NCBI GenBank assembly: GCA_009741485.1
Contig: CM019230.1
Coordinates: 7,198,469-7,262,468, forward strand
DNA length: 64,000 bases
From: Malurus cyaneus samueli
Taxonomy: Eukaryota; Chordata; Aves; Passeriformes; Maluridae
Direction of reading: 5' to 3'
In this document: positions 50,481 through 60,620 of the stretch, in pieces
Position numbering within the stretch: position 1 is the stretch's first letter
Layout of the letters: every line of letters starts with the position of its first letter
Position numbers and translations under genes: made by a program
The notes under the pieces: generated by a model
What the model was told of the DNA's origin: nothing
The model's database searches: none
What the model saw: only the letters and a program-made list of their open reading frames with translations

Positions 50481-51912
50481 GGGATGCTCAGGGTTTGGGA
50501 TGCTCAGTGCACAGGACATTAGTCCCAGGCTCGGAGCCTTTCTGCCTGTTGCTACAGAGATGGACACAGAATGCAGCAGTGGAGACAGAGCCGGTGGTAA
50601 AGTTTCATTTCAATAAAAGAGCTCCCTGTCCCCAGCACAGTCACCTGGGGGGACACAGAGTGACGGTGACTAAGTGATCCCAATGCCCAAAGCACTTGGG
50701 CACGGCAGCTCCTGCAGGGAAATGATCTCTGTAATCTCGGGGGCAGCACTGTGTGCCGGGAGAGCTTAAGGAAGTGCCTTGTCACAGCACATTACAGCTC
50801 CACGGTTTGCTGTGTTCTCCCCCTCAGGGATCATTATTTTTCCATGAAGACCCAGTAGCTTGAGGCTGGAGAGGAGGCTCCAGGAGGAAACACAGGCAGA
50901 TCCAACCCTCAGGCTTTGGGAAGCACTGAAGGAGGGTCCCAGGCTGGATTCGGGATCTCTGGAGGGTCCTGAAGTGCCTTTGGATCCCCAGCACGTGGGT
51001 GTTGCTCACCAAAAGCCAACAGAAACCCTGGCACTGTAGTCAGGAGGTGCCCCGAGCTCGGCAGTGATGAGTGTCCATCTGTGACCTTTGCAGAAATATA
51101 TTTTAAGTTTTATTTATTTATTATTTATTTATTTTTAAGCCCCTTTCCTCAGCTGTGGTGACCCAAACCATCACCTTCTGCACACCCACGGCTGCTTAGG
51201 GACCCTGGACTCAGGGTTGCACAGTTACCAAGGATCAGTCGAAAATTCCCAAGCTGGGCCAGGGTGAGTCTCATCTCCTAGAATGAGGCCTTAGGATTTC
51301 AGTTCTTATTTCCATGTCTCTGTAACCCTGGAATTCTTCAGTGTTTAACCAGACTCCACAGACAGTGCGAGCTCCTGCTCTCCCATTTCATACAAAACAA
51401 TTCCTCTCGCACCCAAACTCAAGGACACTCCCTGTGCCAGGCCCCAAGAGATGGAAACAAGAGAGAATTGGGGGAGCCAAGTTGGAGTGAATGACTGCAT
51501 TGGCTGCAGCTGCAATTGGAGGATTCAGCCCCGATGTGCAAATGGACAAAAGTGAGAAAGGGTGAAAAAGCCGTGAGCCATTGTCCATTGTGGGTGCAGC
51601 CCCTGGCTGGGCTGGGACTGCCCTGGATGGCCCTGAAGGCCCTGAAATAAACAGAACTGCTTTTATTCTCTTTATTTTGTCGAGTCTCTGTTTCAGGTAA
51701 GCCCAGATAAAGCATCAAGAAGATGCTCTGGTCAGAGCTGTTGCAGGCAGAGCTGTGGAGGGGCTGCCTGGAGCCTGCACAGAGATGTTCCCTGTCTGCC
51801 TCTGCCTGGGCAGGGGCTCTAACTGGGGCAGAACTGGTTTGTTCTGGAGCAGGTGGCTGCTGAGCTGGGTCTCCCCATTCCCTGCTGCTGCTGGGTTTGG
51901 AATAACAAACAT

Positions 51913-51916
<4 letters not shown>
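50481..51916. other. Intergenic sequence
   Basis: No gene is recognised. A T/A-rich simple stretch (TTTATTTATTTATT type) lies at about 51108-51136. Nothing else stands out. Confidence 0.45.

Positions 51917-51943
<27 letters not shown>
51917..51943. repeat. (GT)n microsatellite
   Basis: Thirteen uninterrupted GT units, ending in GCGC. Confidence 0.97.
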
Positions 51944-52327
51944 CGCAGTATAACTTCAGCATATTGATTTTTGGGGCCATTTCTTCTCAGCTGCCGAAGA
52001 AGATAATTCACTGCTTTATTACCATCCTTGGATTTTAGATTTATCCCTCTAAACAGACAGCGAGCTGGTAGTTAATTAAGCTTTTGTTCCAAGCAGCAGC
52101 ACAGGGTGAGGACTGGCTGCTGCTGCAGCTTCTCCTCAGGGATAAGGGCCCTGTGGGGGCTGTGAACATCACATTCCCATCCCTGGAGTGATGGATCCTG
52201 CACGGATGGTTCTGGAGGGAACTGGGAATGGCAGAACTAGCTCTGGCTGCCCAATCCCAGTTGCTTCCTTCTGACCCCAGCACTCTGCCAGGGTTGACAG
52301 GAGCAGATTTCTGTATTTTATTTCCAG
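51944..52327. other. Spacer between repeats
   Basis: Gene-free sequence between the (GT)n tract and minisatellite array B. Nothing recognisable is seen. Confidence 0.45.
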
Positions 52328-52515
52328 GGACCAAGAAACAGCTCCAGAGAGCAGGGAATGGCTCCAGGAACAGCTCATGGGAGCAGGGAACAGCCCCAGG
52401 AAACAGAAAACAGCTCCAGGGACCAGAGAACAGCTCCAGGGAATACCTCCAGAGATCAGGGAGCAGCTCCAGGGACCAGAAGACAGTTCATAGAGCAGAG
52501 AGCAGCTCCAGATGC
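52328..52515. repeat. CAGCTCCAG minisatellite array B
   Basis: This array uses the same core and linkers as the array 1.9 kb upstream: aacagctccagggaccagag, followed by further units with the same core. About seven to nine copies are present. The shared unit implies that both arrays arose from one ancestral repeat, or that the unit spread locally. Confidence 0.88.
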
Positions 52516-53354
52516 TGCTGATGTGACAATGACTTGTTTCCTGTCCCCTGCCCATGAAAAATGTGGATGAACATGAAAATCCTTCTGCATTTAAGAAGCC
52601 CTAAAGAATATGGTTTTGCTTCTCACTTCTGCTTGGGGAAAAGAAGTGCTGTTTCATGGGAAAATAATTATGGTTTTGGGTAAATTTCCCACTTTCTGTC
52701 TCTGAGCTGGCTTGTGGCTGGTGCTGTTGCAGGATATGCTCCCCAGAGCTTTGCTGACCAAAGCCACCCTTGTTTCCACTGGGGAGAAGGAAGCAGTGTG
52801 AGCATCTGGGATCCCTATGGAAATGCAGGATCACAGCAGCATTTCCCCTCCATCAGCCCCATGGAAAAACACTGGGATTGTGCACCATCAGGGTTAGCTT
52901 GTGGAGGAGCGGGTGGCTGGGGCTGGAGGGAGGTTTCTCTCTCTGGAAGAAAATGGGGTGAAGGATTGGGGAAATGCCATGGGAGCAGAGCATCCCCCCA
53001 CAGGGAAGGCAGAGGGGCAGCTGCCCCCAGTGTCACCCTGTGCTTCATGGTGCAGCGGGATGAGGGACCTGTTTGGACCGACAGCCCCCAGAGCCCAGCC
53101 TGGTCCTGTCCTGGAGCCTGGCCAAGGGTGCACAGAGGGGACAGCATTGTCCTTCCAGCCGTTCTGTGCTCACCCCGGGGTGCTGCATCCCTTCCCTCAC
53201 CCCCACCGGGGTGCACCCACCCTGGCTGGGGCTGGAAACGGGGCGTCGTTTGTTTCTGGGCTCACTTGGCTCGGTTAAGTCCCGAGTTTTGTGAGGCTTT
53301 TTGTGCTTGTCACCTTTCACGGGAGAGCCGGAAACACCTCTGCTGAGCTCAGCA
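52516..53354. other. Intergenic sequence
   Basis: Typical GC-moderate bird intergenic sequence. Open frames overlap on both strands, and none looks coding. It ends at a T run at 53357, where the base texture changes. Confidence 0.45.
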
Positions 53355-56300
53355 CTTTTTTTTTATTAAACCAGGTGAGTTTTGTAACACAAATAAAAAG
53401 ACAAACTGCTTAAAGTACAACTTGAATCTTTTCCTCCACTTTCTAGGATTCAGATAATCTGGTGAAAAAAGGCCTGAATCTGGGCATGTAGAGTATCCGT
53501 TGCTTTGTCTTCTGCGGCGAAGCGGTGGCATCTCAGACTGGGCGAGTCTTGGCATACTAAGTACGGCATTAATTCACTTGTATGTGGTGTGTCCTTCTCT
53601 TCATCGGTCGGAATACCTTTGCACAGAACTCTCGCGCCTCTGGCCCACAAATCTGGCGCCCTGTTGTCAGAGCTTCATGTATACAGGGCAATCCAGAGAG
53701 CTGAATGCAGTTTATTCGGTGCTGTCTTTACTTCCGTTTAGATGCGCTGTATTCCAATTGGCCTCACGAGGGTAGCACGTGATATTTAAACAAAATAGAA
53801 CAATGATTCTAGTGATTGTCTTCCAATGGGAGACATTGGAGTTGTTTTTCTGCTGTTGACGATGGCTGCTTGTGGAGTAAGACCCCGGAATAAGGTCTCA
53901 GACTCATATAGCTATGGGCCGGCTCCTAGCTGTTAAAGCTGTTGGAAAAGCACCTGCATCATAGTACCCGAAGTGTTTGGGTTGTTTGGTTTTCCCTCTT
54001 TGAAAAAGCAGCTGCACTATTTCTCGGACGCCGTTTCGTACATATTTTTCTCTGTGCCCTCTCTTCCTGTGACTCTCATTCCCCCTGAGCACATTTTCCA
54101 TCGACTGTGGCCATCTGCTCAATCGATGTCGCCTATACGTATTGCTATACAGAAAGAGGTGGGTATCAGCGCGCCCCATCCATTCCTTGAATTACAACTG
54201 GCAAGTACAAACAAAAAAAAATTAGATATAGTATTCTGGAGAGCTATAAAGACCAATGAATACATCAGATAGAATCAATCGCAGACTACGTTTGAGAGTC
54301 CCCTCTATTCTAAAATGATAGCCTGTATTAATCCTGCTATTCTTCACAAAAGATATCACGACAAAAGTGTAATGCTTCTAACATCACAAACTTCCCCTCT
54401 CGCCAATGTGTCCCGTGATAAGCTGTTTGAATTTGTTGGGAGCAACTAGAGAGGAGGGAAGGGAAATGAAGAAAGAGGATTGGGGCCCCTGAAGTAATGT
54501 TTAATGCAGAGTGCAGTACTCGTTTCTGTGCAACAGGTAGAATCAGGAGCGTGAACATACAATACTGGCTCGTAGCAATGTCTCTCATATCCTCTTCTCT
54601 GAGAAGGGGTTTTTTTTTTTTTTGTTTCGTGTACGACATGAGAAATGTGTAAACCTTTATACTTGCTCTGCTATCAGAATTCAATTCTAATGGTGCAATT
54701 TCAAAGGCCAAAAATTACAGTCACATGAGATTCAATAACGCTTGACTGAAGACAGACACTAAAAGAATAACAAAGTGGAACAGTGAGAATCTTCCCCCCC
54801 CAGTAAGACTTACCGTAAGGAGCGTAAATTAGCCGCGTGCTTAAGTGCCCAACATATTTCAGCCAGTCGACTATTTTAAACCTCCATACTTATTAAACAC
54901 GATTCTTTATACTGTTTAGTTGAATTTATGTAGACCATATAAAATTCATTAGATGATTACGTATGTCAGTCTATTTTCCTAAGTATATCAACGAATGATC
55001 TATAATACCATTGGTGTTAGGGAAGATCTGAGATGCAGGAGTGAATCTAAGGAATATTGTAGAGATTCTGTTGGCCAAGTTGCCATACGAGTTACTTTTC
55101 ATGAATTGTAACATAGCTAGCGCGGCGTTGTTTAGATATAGTAAGTTTGGTTCCAGAGGATCAGTGTCTCCAGTAGGATCGAAGGGGCAACTTAACAGCT
55201 GGGCTTATGAGCACTGATAAGTGTTGTAACATTATTTATGCGATAGCACGAATATCATGAAATGGGAGAGGTAATTGGCAATAGATTATTTCGACAAGAC
55301 GAGGTAACTGTTTCTAAAATAGAGTTGCCTATAGGATATAATTTTTGTATCTCTTGAAAAAAGATATTGTTTTACCTGAATTAGAATGGTGAACGATCTA
55401 TAAGGTGACAGAGGATATGAAGGGTGGAAATGGATATTTATCTGTTGTGGGTTGGTGGGTGTTCGTTTTTTTTTTTTTTTTTTTTATTTTTCACAGAATT
55501 ATGGAGGTAAATAAAATTAAAGTATTTGCGAGGTAGTCAAGGATTTTTCCTCGGCGCAAGTGCGTAGCGCCAAGATGAGGTCAAGCTAGTAATGCCCAAG
55601 TTGCGACGCTGGTGGGTGGGGGTGTGGAAGGCTTTTCACCAACCATAGAAAGTTTGCCATCATGGTTCTTGAAATGATGGAGTAAGACTGAAAACTCCTA
55701 GCCTATAATAAGAACTGAAGCAGTAATTAGTTTCATCTAACATCTCCGAGAGTGCCTTCCCCTTTAATGGTGCGAAATATATGTAGGCTGAAATCAGTTC
55801 AGTAGAAAGCACTCTCCGCCGGCTCCAATTTGTGGGAAGGGGGCTTAATCAGTTATTTTATGCAGATAACACAATGAAGAAAAGTGAAAACGGCTGGAGT
55901 ACAAGTAACCCCAGAGTCAGACCACTGCTCTTNNNNNNNNNNNNNNNNNNNNNNNNNTCCTGGTTCGCCGTGTTGGGGTAGCTGGAGTCTTGCTTCCTTG
56001 TTGTCTGCAAAAGTTTGCCTATGCAGGATAAGTCTTGTCTCCCAATTCAGGAAGCAGCTCGGTTGCTGACCACAGAAAAAGCAACCATACCTCTCTTCCT
56101 GGATTCCTCCCCACTGGGCACGAGTCACTCTAAAGGATATGTACAGATGTTGGCAGTCGATCTGCCACCTGGATCCCTATGGGAAATGCAGGATCACGGA
56201 TGTGCCAGTCATGGGGTCTCAGCCTAAGGTGTTTGATGGAGAGCACCTTCTGACCAGGCTCGTGTTTCCTCTCACTCTCAACCAGGCGATTGGTCAGCCC

Positions 56301-59199
56301 CAGTTAATGGGCTGTTTCACAGGGTGCAACATCAACACAGCTAATAGGCGACAAACACTAATCAGGCTCATTTGTCTGGCTATGCGGACACATACGGGTT
56401 TGAGTCAATAGAAGTGTGTTGTGATTATATGGTCCGCCACTTTAGATGAGACATGCCATGGAAAGAGGGGCGATGAAAGTTAAGTTTGTCCTAGGTGAAT
56501 CCCTTGGAGTAGAGCTGGGAGGTGCACATCTCCCTAAAGTTGAGTGGTACATGAAGCCTTAGCTTGCAAGTTCTTCTTTTCCCTGAAAATCCAGGATCTA
56601 AGGAGAGAGTATTCTAACTACTTACGCACTTGAGGACAAATGCCTGACTACTGAAGAAAGGAAGTGCTCACAACAAGCAAAAAGCAGCAGTCCTACAGAA
56701 AATACTTTTGTGCTGTTTGCAGAGTCCCACATGTCAAAATTTTCTCAGTGTTAATTGCAAGTCATGGCTGGAGTCAAAATTAATCTGCTGAGCAACTTTT
56801 CACATGTATTCCAAATCTGTGCTCCACTGATATCAAAAAGTTCAGAGTACTTCATGTGAGCAGTCGTTAACTGACTTGGATTTGCAAACACTCGAAAAAA
56901 AAATCTTGTGAGGCAAGCTTTTTACTACGTCAAAGATCTTACTGTGATGGGAAATCCTATCCCTTTCCCTCCTCATGCAAGGCAGTCAAGAAAACAAGGA
57001 TGTTGAATTCCTCCAGTTTTAAGAGTTGAGATGTTCTTCAAAAGAACAAATGATACTTCTCCTGCCGAGACCAAAAGGGGTTGAAAGGATGGGGACATTA
57101 CTAGGTTTGCGTACTTGAAGTGTGAGACTCTGAAGAAAGCCAGTTTTTTAATCCATCCTTAGGCCAAGAAAAAGAGGATAGGAACATCAAAAAGGCTAAA
57201 AAGAATATCAAGAGGGCTACAGAGAGAACTCATGCCAGTTCTGTGGTGGACCCACAGTGGAATCAATCACGCGCCTGCTACTCTGTCCATTAGTGTGGCA
57301 CCCCAAGTGGCAAAGCACTCGACCAAAGATCAGGCAGTAGACTGTGCCTTGGTGTTTTTGGGCAACCAGGAGGAAGAGCAAAAGGACTCCGCAAGACCCA
57401 GACAGCCACAGCCTGGCGTCTCTCCATGCCCCTTGTCTGAGGAGGACCTTGGCTCTATACGGTTGCCTAAGGCTGAGGTGACAGGCAGACACGCCCTTGG
57501 TGCACACAGGGAAGCCCGGACCTCTGTCACTCCCCTCTCTTTGCCCATCACACAGGAAAAAGCGAGCAGAGGAACCTGGGCACTAGGGACAGCGTTGTCT
57601 TTCAGTCCCAACAGCCGTTTCCTGCAATCTTAGACGTGGCGCGAACGCTCCTCGCGGCGATCACCATGTCCACGAGACGCGCTCGCAGCTCTCCTAATCG
57701 CATCTTATAGGCGACATATCAATCTCCACCCAACTTTCAACAGAGAGGGCCGTAGACACAGTGCCCTCTGCTGTTTTCCTTTTTCGCGCCTTCTAGGGCC
57801 GAACGGAAACTGACTGAGAGCCGTGTACAAGAGAGCTAGCGTTTCTGGCTTGTACATCACGATAATGAGAGGCCATCCTGGTTTGCTTAAGTCACCGATC
57901 GCTGTTATTACTTGAGGTTCAATCTTTTCAATGTGCCATTTAAGAGTCACACACTCTGTTTGCACGAAAGGGAAAGAGGAGAGGGCAGTGTTAGCTCGGA
58001 AACACCTTCCTGCCTCTTCTTGAGTTTCCCCCAGTCCGTATCGGGAACTCCTCCTGCCCCATCTAGCTCTTACGTCTCCCCAGGTGGCCACACACTGGTT
58101 CTTGTTGCTTCCCAAGAGCTACGACTGGCCAGCTGTCAAACAGCCTGTGCCTACACTCTTCCAAGGCTCTCTGAGGGGATCAACTCTAAGCGCCGGCAGA
58201 CAACACCTCCAGGGGAGGATATCCCTCTCTTAAAATCTGGGCTCTCCTTCTCTCTCGGTGTTATAGAATCCATCCTCAGCAATCAACGCTAGACACTCAT
58301 CAGGCAATGCGAGAGCCTGTGCCTGCCAGTTCATAAGGCATGCATGTGTGTACCCGCAAGACTTAGACTCCTCCCCTAGACGCAACGAAAAAAATCGAGG
58401 GCCTCTTGAAACAGCTCTTGGGGAGAACCAAAGGATGAGAGTACGCTGTCACCACGGGGTGGGCCTGCTGGCAGGATAAGAAGTGCTTTCACTTTGCCAC
58501 ACACTTCCAGATCACCCTTGAACGGCGCTTGCATTAATGATCCACCTGAAATGCACCTATAGGTAACGACGGATGTTAAGCCACGTGAGGACTTGCTAAC
58601 TACCGGGCACAAGTCAAGCAAAAACCACTATAGCTGACAAGGGCGCCTGTGGCAGCGGAGAGTGCCAATTCTGTCCTCCAGGCCTTGTTTTGCGCACCTT
58701 CACTCCCGATACCTAAAGAAGGTCCTCAGCTTGCGAGAAACCCACCAACTGACCACAGAGACCGACTCCTTCTCCAATCCTCAGCCTCGGCAGTCCCCGT
58801 GCAGCGGGGCAATCCCGTACGACGCGCACCTGCGGCCGAGTGATGCGTCTAGCCGCGGAAGGGCCAGGACAGCTCCCTCCACCCAGGCAGGGTCGCCTTG
58901 CCACCTTCAGTGGTAGCTCTGCCCCGACAGGGCGCCATTGTATTGATGACAAATGCAAAAGTCCCCTCACACCCAAGCAGGACCGAACGCCGAATACTAA
59001 CCCAGACAGCCCCAGCCTGTTGTGCAACAGGAAGGAGGTCAGCCTGTGTCTGTGCACCCCGCACGACGGCAAAATCACCAGAAAGCTTGGCACAACCAAA
59101 GAGAGCATGGCCAGTCTTGTTCTCGCTACCCAACATCACCAACTGCTGTGGGCTTAGTGGCACAGTCAAGAAGTCCCTGACTTTGATCCGACCCCCTTG
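53355..59199. other. Gene-free region of anomalous texture around an assembly gap
   Basis: From the T run at 53357 onwards the sequence differs from both flanks. It is AT-rich yet has many CpGs in AT-rich context, frequent homopolymers (T runs at 54608 and 55467, a C run near 54794), and no recognisable repeats. On the minus strand a frame at 53450-53650 ends near an AATAAAAAAAA tail at 53368-53357, which could be a retroposed 3' end. I do not recognise the encoded peptide. The region around 56.6-57.2 kb looks like normal vertebrate DNA. Noisy-read gap filling is the simplest explanation. A true insertion remains possible. Confidence 0.4.
55933..55957. other. Assembly gap, exactly 25 N
   Basis: Twenty-five consecutive undetermined bases. 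A fixed 25-N run is a conventional placeholder used by long-read gap-filling software when the remaining gap size is unresolved, so true distance here is unknown. Confidence 0.98.
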
Positions 59200-60620
59200 C
59201 AGGCCCGGTTGCCGCTAGAATGGCACGCGGAGACCCGGCGGAGCCGGCGGAGCCTCCAGCACGGTGCGGTGCGGGGCGGTGCGGGGCGGAGCGGACCGCA
59301 GCGCAGCGCGGGGTGCGCGGAGCGGAGCGGAGAGGACAGCGGAGAGGAGAGTCGGCGGAGGGGCCCGGCCTCCACCTTGTGGCTCGGCCGGCAGCAAGGT
59401 TGTCTAGATCCACTGAGCAAAACCTCGCGGCCCCAGGGAATAGGGGTCGAAAGCGTGGCGCCACCTGCTGTTGCTCGAGTCGTTTGCGGATCCTTTCTTC
59501 CATCGCTACACCTACTCCCTCTATGCCCACACACTGGGAAGACAGCACACAAATTCATAGAGGGAATGTCGCGTAATGTGTATACTCTTCATGCAGCTTG
59601 GACCAAACCAAAAACTTCTAGTCGGTCAGTGCAAAACTGAGATTTGCTAAGACCATATAAGCAGTTTATTTAAAATTTATGAAGCCATCAAACAGGAGCA
59701 TAAACTGCAGATTTTAGAGCTCTCTGCCATCAGACTTGTAAGCAAAGGGTAAAAAAGAGATGATTTCACACACAGCAAGATGGAGACACAGCTACTCTCT
59801 GATGAAGCTCATCCTGCTGATTCAATACGAGGGCAAGGGAGAGTCACAAACCCTCCACTGCCAAATGTGGGAACATGACGTGTTAATTTATGCGACAGGA
59901 TTTGAAGAGCAGCGTAAAAGGAAAAAAACCATCCCATGCAAATGTCTTTGGGGTGCCCCGGCCTACGGAATCCATCGACCTGCGCAAATCAAAGCACAAC
60001 TAAAAGCAAACAAAGTGGGAAGTAAGTTCCAGTCTCGAAGAAAAGATAACATTCCCTCGCCCCCATCCCGATTCATATTATACTTCCCAGGGCATCCTCG
60101 CCTTGCCCCCGCAATTCCTGTTCCCATCCTTGCAGCTCCCATGTTTTGGACAGCTTGACAGTGGCGCAGGCTGGGGGTGCGGGGCCGCCCCCTGCCCGCA
60201 ACTTCGAACGATGATCACAGTCAACGCGGATGGCAAGATAATGGTCAGAAGATGCCTCGTCACCTTGAGACCCTTTAGGTAAAGTTGGTGTTTCCTCCCG
60301 GCCGCCGCCGCCTCGCCCGGCTCCTGCGGGTGGGGATCCGCCGGCGGAGCGAGTTCGGAGAGGGGTGCTGCGGCTGGCCGGGCTCTGCGTGGGGGTGTCG
60401 GGCTGTGGATGTGCGGATGGAGCCGGCCGAGGCTGTCAGGGATCCAGGCAGGTGTGCCCGCGGGTCAGCGTGCGGGTCCTGCAGCTCCCGCTGGCCGGCG
60501 GCTCCCGTCTCGCCCCACCGCCGGTACCTGGGGGTGTTATCGCGGGGCTGCTCGCCGCTGGCTGTTTTAGTGCCGTCCTCGGAGATGCTGATACTCGGGG
60601 GGATTTGTTTCCTCTGGTTT
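59200..60620 (+). promoter_or_regulatory. MGAT5B: CpG-rich promoter region of MGAT5B
   Basis: A GC- and CpG-dense block at 59215-59400 holds purine-rich GGAGCGGAGC-type and GGTGCGGGGC-type repeats. A second CpG-dense block at 60160-60620 surrounds the first coding exon and the start of intron 1. The AT-richer stretch between them (59640-60060) probably holds 5'UTR or upstream promoter sequence. Transcription start cannot be fixed from sequence alone. Confidence 0.6.
60211..60278 (+). CDS. MGAT5B: MGAT5B first coding exon (N-acetylglucosaminyltransferase VB), partial gene
   Basis: MGAT5B (GnT-VB/GnT-IX) is a Golgi type II membrane enzyme. It adds beta-1,6-linked GlcNAc to N-glycans and to O-mannosyl glycans, mainly in brain. 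The exon encodes MITVNADGKIMVRRCLVTLR and then PF plus two bases of an arginine codon, ending at a GTAAAG donor (60279). Human has the same peptide except for P at position 6. This is the cytoplasmic tail; the transmembrane anchor and catalytic domain lie on later exons. I searched the remaining 3.7 kb for the next exon (hydrophobic LFVLGIGFF segment) and did not find it. The position right after MFSD11 agrees with conserved synteny. Confidence 0.93.

Noticed and set aside
57232..57633. 133-codon plus-strand frame in the anomalous segment
   Set aside because: No domain is recognised and the opposite strand is also open. The region's sequence quality is doubtful.
58649..59218. Overlapping frames before the MGAT5B CpG block, considered as retroviral remnants
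   Set aside because: I saw no LTR ends, primer-binding site, protease or polymerase motif, so a viral call is unsupported.
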